Shown: piece by piece, positions 34,601 to 45,616 of the stretch
Position numbering within the stretch: the stretch's first letter is position 1
Layout of the letters: each line of letters begins with the position of its first letter
Assembly (NCBI RefSeq): GCF_020379485.1
Contig: NW_026016844.1
Coordinates: 62,001 to 126,000, forward strand
Reading direction: 5' to 3'
Length of the DNA: 64,000 nt
Source of the DNA: Brassica napus
Lineage: Eukaryota; Streptophyta; Magnoliopsida; Brassicales; Brassicaceae
Position numbers and translations under genes: made by a program
Notes under the pieces: generated by a model
Seen by the model: only the letters and a program-made list of their open reading frames with translations
Told to the model about the DNA's origin: nothing
Database searches by the model: none

Positions 34601-36307
34601 CAGTTGTCCAATGCCTCACCATCACACTCTAGTGCATGAAGGGATACTTGTGGTTTCCCACGTGCTTTGGATTCACCGTGCCATACCACCGGTGTAGAGT
34701 TGTGATGGAACTCAATAGTCTTATTCAGTCCATCCCAGATCACTCTCCCTAAGGCATTCAACCATCTGATCCCGAGAACCACATCAAAACCTTTTAACGG
34801 AATCGCAAAACAGTCGGCTTTGAATTGGTGCCCTTGTACAGACATTACCATTCCTTGGCAAACCGCCCGGATTTCCGGTGTATCGGAATTCCCAGATCCT
34901 CCACCAAACTACTCTTGATAAAGTTGTGCGTGCTCCCCGTATCTAGTAACACCCATCCTGTTCATGTGGCAATATTAGCTTGCATTTGGAAGGTTTGCTC
35001 GGTTTGTTCCCCATTCATGGCATTGAGTGAGATTTCTAACTCATCTTCTTCAATCCAGTCATCTTCCTGGTTGTCTCCCTCCGCGACTGGCATGATATAG
35101 AAAAGAACAGGACTACACACATGACCATGTACATATAATTCGTCACAATTAAAACATAGTCCTTTTGCTTTTCTGTCCGCCATCTCTGCCGGTGTTATTT
35201 TTTTCCAAAACTTCTTCTGTGGAGTTGGTTTTTGCACTCATGGCTTCATGGTCTTTGCTTCCCCTCCATGATTTTCCTGTCTGATTGATGATCCAAAAGT
35301 CGTTTTCGTAATCGGAGCTAGATGACCACCAAACGTCATGGTGCGTTTATCACTGTCAATCTTGTACTCGTTATCTCTAGCGTACTCTATGGCTTTAAAA
35401 ATTGTTTCAGGACACAGATATTCAAAACCCGGCACAGAATTGCCATAGTTGTTGATCTCCAGTGAGTCTTGTTTGTCGACTTAGACATTCTTCAAACTGA
35501 CTGCAGTACTCATCCCATGTTCCCGTGTGTCTAAGATTTGACAATTCTCCCACTGGGTTAACTGCATCTGCCTTTCCAAATCGACTTTTGCAGATCCTTT
35601 TAAACTCCTCCCATCCAAGCCTATGTGTTACCAATCGTCGCAAGTTGAGGTTCCAGTGGTACGCTTTTCCGGTTAAAACAAAAATTGCTTGTCTAACTTT
35701 CGCATCATCACTGAATATTCTTTGGTCCGCAAAGAAGTCATCACACTTTTGTAACAACTCCATAGCATCGGTTCATCGGTTGTCCCATCAAATGGTGGAA
35801 ACTCTATTTTGGCTGCTTTCACACATCTTCTTTCGAAGTTGTTGTTTCTGTCCTCACGAGCTTCATAATATCCTCCCTCCATCAACCCTTCCGAGTTTCG
35901 ATAATCTCCAAAATTTGGATGAGAGTCGTGTGGTGCCGCTCCAATTGATCTGACATTCCAGTCTCCTCCTCCATCTTTTCTCCTATTCCCTCGTTCTCTT
36001 CGTACAGCTCGGTTTGGCCACAGTCCCCCGGAGAACTAATAATTGGGCTTGTTTGTCACGCCGCAACTCCTCACCGGCATGTCCTTCTCAGCTTTGGATG
36101 GTGTAAAACTCGTACCAGCTTTGGATGATATCGCCCCTTGCTCCCTTTACTTCCATTTAATATTTCCACTTCAAAAAGTTCTTCGGGTGAGAATTTGATC
36201 GCCTTACCGCGATCCTCGTTAGCAGTTTCGTGACGCACTATTCTCTCCCGTAGAGTTTGCATGTTAGCATTCTGAGTTTTCATGTTATCATATATCTTTG
36301 CATTCAT
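31650..36307 (-). pseudogene. Chromovirus Gag-Pol, fragmented by frameshifts
   Basis: Minus-strand pieces in order: Gag (36307-35238, with FFADQRIF, AYHWNLNLRRLV, WEEFKRICKSRF); zinc knuckle CFNCDELYVHGHVC (about 35160); protease LLDTGSTHNFI (about 34930, just after a stop); QFKADCFAIPLKGFDVVLGIRWL (about 34800). The RT is split at about 34060 ([16 protein letters not shown], then MPFGLVNAPSTFQSLMN and VFFDDILIYSK). RNase H has ECDASGSGIGAVLQ with its Asp intact. The integrase has HHCC residues (FGHEGS, CQICQKNK), SMDFVDALPK and SDGQTEVVNRTLE with Asp and Glu intact. The C-terminus carries GPFEVL and a chromodomain (PVKFLRARTHGG, VPVKWTDEETETATWEDAQKL). Frameshifts and stops separate these, so no polyprotein can be made. 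Confidence 0.93.
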
Positions 36308-36378
36308 CGATTACATCATCTCCATCATCTTTTCCATCTGTTTCGAAAGCGCCTCAGTGTCCCCATCGAATCGTTTGG

Positions 36379-36391
36379 CTATGATACCAAA
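36379..36391 (-). promoter_or_regulatory. Primer binding site of the chromodomain Ty3 element
   Basis: On the minus strand TGGTATCATAGCC follows the 5' LTR by two bases. It is one mismatch from the usual initiator-Met primer site TGGTATCAGAGCC. Confidence 0.8.
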
Positions 36392-36392
36392 T

Positions 36393-36708
36393 TGATATGA
36401 GCCTGTCGCCTAGCCTGAGCTCAAGTAACCGGAGCCGTAGCTTGTAAGTAAGAAACAGAGAACTTGTTTGCAAAAGCTTCCTTTAACCCTAGTCTCTCTT
36501 GAGAATAAAGTTAATGCTGGAAGATAGTTCTTATTGATAATTAGATCTCTTTTTATATAGGGTTTTTCAAATCATAACCCTACGAATATTAGGAAAACTG
36601 CTTAAAGTATCTTAAAAGGAAAAATACCAAAACTCTATTCTTAATGCTTTAAGGAAATATTACTTTTGAATCTTCTTTCTTTTGTATGTGATACCATAGC
36701 GTGTATCA
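36393..36708 (-). repeat. 5' LTR of the chromodomain Ty3 element
   Basis: 316 bp. Nine substitutions and no length change relative to 31383-31698. The flanking TAAAC at 36709-36713 is the target duplication. Confidence 0.95.
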
Positions 36709-37023
36709 TAAACATGTAAGGAAGGAAGATAAACTATGATCTAATATTTGATACACAAACTCAGACTCCTCCACATCCCACGTGACAATGATCCCACAAC
36801 AGAAAAATGGATGAACCTTGCACTGTGGAAAGCGATGAAAAAATAATTGTTTTCCTGCTGTAGACTCCACTTCCAACAAGTCCACTTTTGCCCCAACAAG
36901 AAGTATCACACGGCTGAAAATCAAACTCCATACGAAGCAAAGCTCACTCTTTTTTCTCCTAGTATTAAAAAGACCAAGATAATCCTTTCCTGCCCAAGTG
37001 ATAGACTCCATCCCGTACGTCAA
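36709..37023 (-). pseudogene. 5' part of the unrecognised split gene
   Basis: A minus-strand frame of about 100 codons (MESITWAGKDYLGLFNTRRKKSELCFVWSLIFSRVILLVGAKVDLLEVESTAGKQLFFHRFPQCKVHPFFCCGIIVTWDVEESEFVYQILDH...) runs into the Ty3 5' LTR. The host frame resumes on the other side at 31382. The upstream minus strand (37024-37290) has no clear continuation. No family recognised. Confidence 0.45.
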
Positions 37024-38400
37024 TGAATTTTTTTCAAATCTATGCTTCGATTCACTTGAAGCGGTGAAACAACGATCAATCTACATGGAGAGAAAGCCAG
37101 ATCACATACCAACAAAAATCATAAATTATCAAAGAAAAATCTCCATTCGTTACTCCTTTCATTGTGGATCACATCTGTGTCTTGTTGCCATGCTTTTCGA
37201 AACACCAAATTGCTCACGTCACCGTACTTCCATGAAAACCAGAAATACTTTTTTTATATGCGGCATAGACACACATCACCGGTAACATATTATTTGCCCA
37301 CCCCTTCGTATTGTTGTGGCTTGACGAGGAAAGAGCATACCTAACTTTATTTTTTTTGTTTTATCAGCAAACAAAGCAGATTCATGTAGACTCTGCGAAC
37401 CACCCCGGTAGCTCTGCATCCATATGAACGACAAACGACGGTTACTTTCTTGCACTGCGTGCGAGATTGTCCGCTTTTGAGCATACCCAACTTTATTATT
37501 ATAGATTTTATGATATTTTGTTTTTTTAAAAACTGAATTCTCATTTTTTATTTGACTAAACTAAATAAAGTAATACTATATTTAAAAATTGTTTTACATA
37601 ATATATATCCTACATATTTTAGTTTTAGTTTTTATTTTCACCATAAAGAAACAACAACATTATAATTAATTAATTTAAATTGATTTTAAATACAGTGATG
37701 AAATGTGTAAATAAAAACGAAATACAAAACTGAAGTATTTAATTTATTATAAATACATTGACAAAATGTGTAAATAAAGATAAATATTTAATCTACTACA
37801 TGTATCTCCAAACAATTCTCATTTACCATGTTATCTATGTTTCCAAACAATACCAAAATTACTTCAATTTTAATAATATAGATGGATACACGCTTTGGCA
37901 TTATTTTATTTGGTGGTAAAAACGTGCCTACTTTTGTGAACAAACCAGTTCGAAAAACCAACTTATAGTGCAATGCTATTTATCACGAGGACCAAGTACA
38001 TTATATATTTGGAAATAATGTGGGTGATGGGTATGATGAGCATCAGAGACATTTATATTATGATATGGTTACAAATGTATTTTATGAAACTGTAATTTCT
38101 GATAATAGCAGGGAAGAACTTAACATGCAAAACAGTTTTATAATACGCTGCAAAAAAAAACCATCTAAGAAACATGTAGAGCAGGGCATTATAGATTGTC
38201 ATTGGCATCCTTCTCGACATCCATCGATAAATCCAATATATAAAATAGAAATCAATACAAAAACCAAAGGAGTTCCAAGAAGATTCTGAAGGAATTCTTT
38301 TATATTTTCTTAATCTAAGAGAAAACTTAAAATAGAATAATATAAATCATAAAAGAAAGAATAGCCTAAACAACAACTAATAAAACACATAAATAGAATT
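37024..38400. other. Intergenic region, no recognised gene
   Basis: AT-rich. A plus-strand frame at 38020-38289 (MGDGYDEHQRHLYYDMVTNVFYETVIS...) has modest complexity but no motif I recognise and no signal peptide. It may be a degenerate exon. Confidence 0.4.
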
Positions 38401-38404
38401 TTGA

Positions 38405-38830
38405 GTCGGCCAAAGGCATCCTGGTAATTTGTGGTGACTTATGGGTCTCAGTCGGTCTTGAAATAGACTCGGCCATCTACTTGCATCAGTGTCGATCGAC
38501 ACCAAAGGGTCATTGTTGATCAACACTCCTTCATTTCTTCGACAGTTTTCTCTCGCGAGTTTGACATACCATTCTTCAGTGAAATGATCATAACTCTATG
38601 TTTAACCGTCAGATGGACCTCAAACCGATGGCATAGGAAAAGTAACTCAAATCTCTATCTTGTGTCAAAATATGAGCTCAATCCCAACGTGGGAAGGTCT
38701 CCGTCCATCGCCAAATTTTGGACATGTCTTTACAGTTCTGAACCTCAAATAATTCTGAAATCAACAAAGTTCTCCAAACGTATGTGAACCTGAAATGACT
38801 CTAAAATAGACTCCAAACATATATAATAGC
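38405..38830. repeat. LTR-retrotransposon LTR fragment
   Basis: Contains the palindromic phrase GTGTCGATCGACACC (about 38489) and GATCATAACTCTATG followed by ACCGATGGCATAGGAAA (about 38587-38640). These phrases are typical of Athila/Tat-like Ty3 LTR debris in Brassicaceae. No TG/CA ends, target duplication or coding domains were found. Confidence 0.5.
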
Positions 38831-39105
38831 CTATATATATTATATAAATTCTGAATCTGTGACTTAATCGAATTATTGTTTATGCATATCAAAAATACTT
38901 TAAATTAAATATAATTGAGTTATTTTTATTTAACAAATTAAAAACAAGTGGTTGTGATTGTTTGTTTTTGTCAAACTAGATCCGTTTATATCGGAATTTG
39001 AAAAGATGTATAGCTTAAATTAGACTTGTTTCAATTTGTGATTCATCTATAAATGTACTTCTATGTCGTTCTAATTTTTAAAACACCATTATTTCATTAT
39101 CAAAA

Positions 39106-39649
39106 ATGAAAGTTGCTTTCAAACCTTGGTTTATTGGCTTCGTTATGCTTGCAATTCTTCTGTTTAGTTTGTATTTACATTTACAGCTTTATTAATATAT
39201 TTTATAATCATTCAAAAATAAATTTTATTTGATGCCATTTATTTTATATACCTACATAGGTTATATATTTAATTTTATATTATTGAGTTTAATGATTTTC
39301 CAAGAATAATCAGTGATAAACAAAAGATGAATAAACTTTCAGTTTAAAAAAAAATGCAGAATACTCCTTAAACATATGTTTTACGAGAAATGATTTTTTT
39401 TTACTTTAAATATGAAAAATAAAAGTTATGTTTTAATTATTAATGACAGGAGAAACGGCTATTGCTCGGAAAGCAAAAAATAGTAGATGGTGTTGGGCAA
39501 TTTTAACACATTTACCATCACGAGAACATCCCAACCCTCCAAGATGTTATCCCGATAGCTGTAAAGCCTTATGTTTGACAAAGAAAAACCTACAGATAAG
39601 TCGTTGCGTTAATAAATTTTGGGGATGCGAGTGTGAGCATGACTGCTGA
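39106..39649 (+). CDS. Candidate secreted eight-cysteine defensin-like (DEFL/LCR/SCR-type) peptide
   Basis: Two-exon model: 39106-39166 (MKVAFKPWFIGFVMLAILLF, a hydrophobic signal peptide) and 39450-39649, joined by a phase-1 intron of 283 bp (A|GTTTGT donor, GACAG acceptor); 86 aa. Exon 2 has exactly eight cysteines spaced C-x17-C-x4-C-x3-C-x10-C-x6-C-x1-C-x3-C, including the CxxxC and CxC signature of cysteine-stabilised alpha-beta (defensin-like) peptides, and ends EHDC-stop. The one-intron structure, with signal peptide in exon 1 and cysteines in exon 2, is the standard architecture of plant DEFL/LCR genes and of SCR/SP11. Spacing fits general DEFL better than SCR. The donor is weak and there is no homology search. 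Neighbours are a BAHD pseudogene and, 9.4 kb away, an S-domain kinase. Confidence 0.6.
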
Positions 39650-39959
39650 TTTTTTATCTACATTAAAACTCGAATAATATTTATAATAATACTATGTATT
39701 TGTCATAAATAAATATAAATAACAAATATTGATACATGTATCTTCATCTCCTTTTCTTCTTGTACAATTGTAAAAATTAACAAAAAAATATATTGGAATT
39801 TGTTATTAATTTTATATAAAAATTAAATAAAAAAATGGTAAAAGCGCTTCAGACACGTCTTCCTCCAATATCGAGGAAGAAGAAGAGGAGAGGAGACATT
39901 CGAGCATACATTTCTCGTGGTGGTACGTGAGGTCTCCGTGATTTAACCACATCCTTGGG

Positions 39960-40950
39960 ATAAAAGTGTAGCGAATGGCTTCAGTCCGATAAGATCTGTT
40001 TGGGCAGACTCCACGTCGTGGAAGGATTGATCCGATGCGAGATTCAGCAAGAGGATTCGAACTCCCGGCGCATTCAGGTAAATGATAAACATGTGATATT
40101 TTTCGTAGATTGCGATGGTTCAGGTGTCAAATTCGTGCATGCAGCGGCTAAAACTGTCTCGGTGACTGTGAGTGATGTCTTAGATCGGACAATGCTTACT
40201 GGACTGAGTTTTTTTTTCAGAGTTGAAAGCTAGGAAGAGGTCTCAGAGTCTTTGCTTGCGGTCTAAGTAACGGAGTTGAAAGATGGAGTGTTCATCGGAT
40301 ATGGCGTTAACCATTTGGTTGCTGACGGAACTTCCTTTTGGAGTTTTTTTAAATATGGACTGAGAATTGCTCTACCGGTTTTGACCTGAAAACATTTCCT
40401 CCTTTGCCTCCCCGTGGCGGGTTTATTATATCATCACCTGTTGAGGTTGTTTTTTATCGTTGGCGGATCTGCAAAAGATGATATTTCGGTTCACGAGTAG
40501 ACACATATCTGAGCTCAAAGCGAAAGCCAAAGCCAACAGCGAGGTTGCTGGTTCTGATGTGGATCTGAAAATCTCTTCGTTTCAAGCCGTGTTGGCCCAT
40601 ATGTGGCGATCAATAATCAGAAACAGTAGGCTCAACCCGGAAGAAGTGACTCATTGCAATATGAGACAGAGACTAAACCCTCCAATCGGACTGGCGACAG
40701 CCACCACAAGCTCTGGAGAAATGCTTAACAATGGACTGGGTTGAGCTGCTTTGAAACTAAGCAAAACTGTGGGGTCACAAATGAAGAATTCAAACGAGTT
40801 GCTGACAATTAGGTGAAGGATCCGAAAATACTGAATGGTTTGGTGGTGAACAATTCGGTCCTTGTTGCTAGCTCTCCACGGTTCAATATGTTTGGAAACG
40901 ATTTTGGTTGGGGTAAACCGATTGCGGTTCGAGATGGACCGTAAAATCCT
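39960..40950 (+). pseudogene. BAHD acyltransferase pseudogene
   Basis: Cytosolic acyl-CoA-dependent acyltransferase family. Pieces in shifting frames include SRRIQVNDKHVIFFVDCDGSGVKFVHAAAKTVSV (40000-40180), then [25 protein letters not shown] (about 40275-40350). That piece contains the catalytic HxxxD motif (HLVAD). Next come MADLQKMIFRFTSRHISELKAKA...ISSFQAVLAHMWRSIIRNSRLNPEEVTHCNMRQRLNPP (40460-40690) and [17 protein letters not shown] (about 40880-40935), with the DFGWG motif. Internal stops, for example after ALPVLT, and frameshifts disable it. The N-terminus is poorly preserved. The closest type I recall is the Arabidopsis At3g50280-like acetyltransferases (memory only). Confidence 0.88.
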
Positions 40951-41009
40951 TGTTTACTGAGAACTGCATGGCCGCATGGGCTTGAGTTCTAACTTGTATC
41001 TCAAGTTGA

Positions 41010-41434
41010 TGTTAGAATATTTCCATAATGATTCATCAATATGAATCCTTTAGCCATATGATTCTCTGATTGAATAGACATAAGCGGAAGCGTACCTGAT
41101 GTATCCATTGCTTTAGAATCTGAAGTTAGGGAATGGATCTTCCAAAGCAAACCCTATGTGACTTTAGTTCTCTAGTGATGGGATGTAGAGAGTTCCTTAT
41201 TTTCGGCTAGGGTTGCCTTAGGGACCATAACCCTCTTTATGTAGAGAATTAATTTCTAGTTCAGCCCTTCATTAAACTAGAAATTACTTAAGGTATCCAC
41301 ATATAAATATTTCATAACACTTATGCCCAAGCTTTTTCCTTATTCACAATAGTGACCACTTAAATAGGCTAATTGATTAATGGCTCTATCATATTTATTC
41401 CTTAACATATGTGATACCACTAAATGATCTTACA
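41010..41434 (-). repeat. 3' LTR of the Copia element
   Basis: TGTAAGATC...TTCTAACA on the minus strand. A polypurine tract lies immediately upstream (41435-41446). The 391 nt between this LTR and the Pol stop codon at 41826 are non-coding. Confidence 0.8.
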
Positions 41435-41825
41435 GTCTCCCACTGGATCATATATGTGCCTTAGAATATGATAGACTGTATGAGCGCTCTTTATGCATTA
41501 ATCCTGGGAGCATAAACAATCTCATCCATTAATTGTATTAACATAGGATCATGGCAGCTTTTGTTACATTATTTCATAACTAAACCTTCCATGGTCACTT
41601 ACATCAACACAATCAAATGACATAGATCAATTATGAAACATGTGGCATGAAAATCACATGAAATGTGGTCTGTACATGTCGATTTTCAACTCGTCCTACT
41701 TTAGTGAGATCAACTTAACCTTAGTGTACAAAGTGTATGCCGCAAACTTTAAACTTTATTTGTGATCAGAAAAATGTGCATAACACAACCAAAACATAGA
41801 GCATAAACCAAATGACAAACTCCCA

Positions 41826-43235
41826 CTAAACCAAATGATCCTCAAACACCGAAATACCCATACGAGCAGTATGCTCATGAATGACCTTAGGTACAATACC
41901 TTTTGTGAGAGGATCCGCAATCATAGAGTTTGTCCCTAAGTGCTCTATGGTAAACTTTCCACTTTGTATCCATTCCTTAACAACTCGGTACTTGTTGTCT
42001 ACAAACTTAGACTTTACCGAACTCCTACTGTTGTTGGAATACATAATGGCTGCCTTATTGTCACAGTACAACTTGTGGGGTCTTTCAATTCCCTCAAGAA
42101 TCCTTAAGCCTGTGACAAAATTTCTCAGCCAAATTCTCTCAGTTGATGCCTTGTAGACTGCTACCATTTCTGCTGCCATTGTGGACGATGTTACGAGTGA
42201 TTGCTTAGCACTACGCCATGAGATCGCCCCACCGGCCAACAGAAAAACATAACCTAAGGTAGACTTTCTACTATCTTGGCATCCCGCAAAATCAGAGTTA
42301 GAATACCCAATGATCTCCATATTATCTGATCTCCGATATGTGAGCATATGTCCTTTTGTTCTCTGCAAGTAACGCATGACCCTTTTGGCTGCTTTCCAAT
42401 GGTCCATACCTGGATTACATAAGTATCTGCCCAACACTCCAACAATATACGCAATATTCGGACGCGTACAAACTTGAGCATACATAAGACTCCCTACTGC
42501 CGATGCATAAGGGATCTTTTGCATCTCCTGAATTTCCAGTTTTCCTTTAGGGCACTGTTCGAGACAAAACTTGTCTCCCTTAGCGATTGGGGTATCTCCT
42601 GGTTTGCAATCATGCATGCCAAATCTTTTCAGAACTTTATCGATATAGCTCTTTTGTGATAATCCAAGAATTCCTCGAGAGCGATCTCGAGGAATCTCGA
42701 TCCCTAATACAAAAGATGTCTCACCAAGATCTTTCAACTCAAAATTTGCCTTAAGAAAGTTCTTGGTTTCAACCAGCATGCTAATATCGTTAGTGGCCAG
42801 AAGTATGTCATCGACATATAAAACCAGAAAAATGCATTTACTCCCACTGAACTTTTGATACACACAATCATCAACCAAATTCACCTCAAAACCAAAGGAG
42901 GTGATAACCTTATGAAATTTGTCGTACCATTGACGAGAAGCTTGCTTTAGCCCATAGATGGATTTCTTTAATTTGCAAACCATATCTTTTGCATCACCTA
43001 AGGCAAAATGTTCTTGTTGCACCATATAAATCGTTTCCTCAATGTTTCCATTGACAAACGCTGTCTTAACATCCATATGATGAAGCTCCAAATCATAATG
43101 TGCAACAAGGGCCATGATTATCCTAAAAAAATCATTTGAAGATACCGGAGAGAAGGTTTCTTTATAATCAATCACCTCTTTCTGAGTATATCCTTTAGCC
43201 ACTAGACGAGCCTTATATCGTATTACCTTCCCCAT
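41826..43235 (-). pseudogene. Copia reverse transcriptase and RNase H
   Basis: 469-codon frame: KARLVAKGYTQKEVIDYKETFSPV, MDVKTAFVNGNIEETIYM, KKSIYGLKQASRQWY and catalytic LYVDDIL (about residue 140). Then FELKDLGETSFVLGIEI, a YASAVGSLMYAQVCTRPNIAY core, and RNase H (GYSNSDFAGC, AEMVAVYKAS, YCDNKAAI). It ends VFEDHLV. In the first RNase H acidic motif an Asn stands where Copia elements usually have Asp (SDSDFAG). This part is a clean frame but is separated from the integrase by frame breaks. Confidence 0.92.
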
Positions 43236-45616
43236 TCGAATCCCTCTTGGTTATAAATAACCATTTACAACCAATGGGTTCCATTAGAAATACTATATAA
43301 TCATCCGGAATAGCATTTCTCCTAACTCGGGTGGATCGCCTAAGAGCAACTTGATCTTGCTGCACTAGTTCTTGAGGATTTTGATTTTGACCTTCTTGTA
43401 CGATATCATCGATAACCTGAGTTGGAGGGACGACATTATTATCAACCTGAGGATCCAAGTTTACTTCATCAGAAGTAACTATACGAATCGGTATGGGTAC
43501 CGGAGCCGATTCTTCCTCAAAGATGATATCCTTAACCTTATTTCTTCCCCCCAAATCAATATCCTCAAAGAACGTAGCAATTCCCGTCTCAAAAATATCC
43601 TTAGCAGTGGGATCATAAAACTTATACCCCCCTTGAGCGATCCGAATAACCAATAAAGTAACTGCTAACTGTTCTTGAGTCCAGTTTCTTCTCATATGGC
43701 TTGTAAGGCCTTACCTCAGTTCCCCATATCCTAAGATGGTTCAGACTAGGCTTGCGACCAGTCCAAAGCTCATAAGGGGTTTTAGTAGTTGCATTAGTTG
43801 GTACTCTATTAAAAATGTATGCTGCAGTCTTTAGTGTCTCTCCCCAGAGTGATTCAGGCAAGGAGGAATGACTAATCATACTCCTCACCATGTCCTTAAG
43901 AATGCGATTCCTTCTCTCAGACACACCATTCATGCTAGGCGTCCCCGGCATGGTGTACTGAGGCACAATACCACACTCCTCTAGGTATTTGGCAAACAGT
44001 CATGGATGTTGTTCACCTGAGCCATCATACCGACCGTAGTATTCACCACCACGATCAGATCTGACAGACTTTATCCTTTGGTCGAGTTGGTTCTCGACCT
44101 CAGCCTTAAACCTTTTGAACACGTCCAAAGATTCCGATTTCTCATGAATAAGAAATAGGTATGCATATCGAGGATAATCGTCAATGAATGATATAAAGTA
44201 TTGTTGACCATTCCAAGAAGCTGTAGGGAACGGCCCACAAATGTCTGTATGTATCAACTCAAGGACTTCCTTAGCTCTATATGCACCTAATTTCTTATGC
44301 TTGGTCTGTTTCCCTTTAATGCAATCCACACATATATCACAATCCGTGAACTTTACGGAACTCAATATTCCTTCTGACACAAGACGCTTAACTCTATTTC
44401 TAGAGATGTGACCTAGGCGTTGGTGCCAAAGAGTTCCTGAATTTGCATTCTCAAACTTTCGTTTAGTACCTCTTGATTCAACACTTAAACTTTCATCCTT
44501 AGAGTTTAAAATGTCAAGCATATAAAGACTGTGATTTTCTAAAAGTTTACCGGTCCCAACAAATACTGAATTTAAAGATAAAGTAGCGGTTCCTTTCTCA
44601 GTTAGACAAGAATAACCTGAGTTGTCTAACCAAGGACCGGAAACCAAATTACGTCTAAAAGACGGTACAACAAAAGTGTCTTTCAAATCCATAAAATGAC
44701 CAGAAACAAAAAACAGTCTAAAATGCGCGATTGCCTCCACATGCACTGGACTCCCATTAGCCACATGAATGCGTCTTTCAGCATCAGTTGGGGGTCGGTA
44801 GCTCAGGCAACCCTGAAGCAAAACACTGATGTTAGTAGTAGCACCGGAGTCTAACCACCAAGTGTTTCTAGGCACTTCAACTAAGTTCGTTTCCGAACAG
44901 ACCAAAGCAAGGAACATACCTTTCTTAGCACGCCAAGCGAGATACTTAGGGCAGTCCTTCTTTATGTGTCCACCCTTCCTGCAAAAGAAACATGTATCCT
45001 CAACCTTAGCATGTTTCTTTTGGGTAGGACCCTTAGCAGCATCATCCTTAACATGCTCAAATTTCTTTCTTTTGTCCTGTCCCTTAGAGGTGTAAACCAT
45101 ATGAGCACTTTCAGTCTTTTCTTGTTTCATTCTCTCTTCCTCTTGCACACAATATGCAATGAGCTCGTTAAGAGACCATTGCTCCTTCTGTGTGTTATAA
45201 CTTGATTTCAGCTGACTGAACTGAGGAGGAAGAGAGTTCAAGACAAAGTATATGAGCAATTCAGCCGGAAGCTTAGTCTTAAGTGCCTTGAGTTTTGAAA
45301 CAATATTGGACATTTCCAAAATGTACTCCCTTATTTTTCCATTGCCATGGTACCTCATCGTACTAAAGCGATGCAAAAGCATGCTTATTTCCGCCTTACC
45401 GCTTCTTGCAAAGCGCGAATCCATCTCGACAAGGAACTGTTTGAGATCATTGATCTCCTCACCACCTCTAAAGGTTTCTGGAATGGTGTCCTTAACGATC
45501 ATCAAACCCATGCGATTTGAACGCTCCCACTTCTCATGAACAGCCTTATATTCTTGAGTGATGTCATCCGTAGGAGAAGTAGGTTTGTCCATCCTTAGCG
45601 CAAGGTCGAGATCCAT
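43213..45616 (-). pseudogene. Copia Gag, protease and integrase, interrupted
   Basis: 45616-44000: UBN2-type Gag (FLVEMDSRFARSG, MSNIVSKLKALKTKLP), knuckle CFFCRKGGHIKKDC, protease WLDSGATTNIS, GAG-pre-integrase LWHQRLGHISRNRV with CVDCIKGKQ, and integrase Asp motifs HTDICGPF and SDRGGEY. A TGA right after GEQHP (about 44000) interrupts it. 43966-43622 continues in frame with the catalytic Glu segment [20 protein letters not shown] and [16 protein letters not shown] further shift then leads to 43695-43213, the linker up to RT (ALRRSTRVRRNAIPDDYIVFL). At least three lesions lie between Gag and RT. Confidence 0.9.

Larger units (their letters stand above)
31378..36713 (-). mobile_element. Chromodomain Ty3/Gypsy element (chromovirus), decayed
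   Basis: LTRs of 316 bp at 31383-31698 and 36393-36708, TGATA...TATCA, bounded by the target duplication TAAAC (31378-31382 and 36709-36713). Minus orientation: the primer site (TGGTATCATAGCC on the minus strand) abuts the right LTR and the polypurine tract GGAGGGGAG abuts the left. The LTRs differ at nine positions (about 2.8%), so it is older than the 3.5-8.7 kb element. All Gag-Pol domains are present, but in about eight frame pieces. A C-terminal chromodomain identifies it as a chromovirus. The short LTRs suggest the Reina or Galadriel group, not tested. Confidence 0.96.

Noticed and set aside
38020..38289. 89-codon plus-strand frame rich in charged residues
   Set aside because: No signal peptide, domain or splice context that I recognise; kept only as a note in the intergenic entry.
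39443..39649. Cysteine-rich frame read as a gene starting at its own ATG
   Set aside because: That ATG lies in the presumed intron acceptor and would give no signal peptide. The two-exon model starting at 39106 is better.
39106..39649. Calling the cysteine-rich gene SCR/SP11 outright
   Set aside because: The spacing CxxxC...CxC-x3-C is generic DEFL and does not match the SCR pattern I know. No sequence identity to SCR can be claimed.
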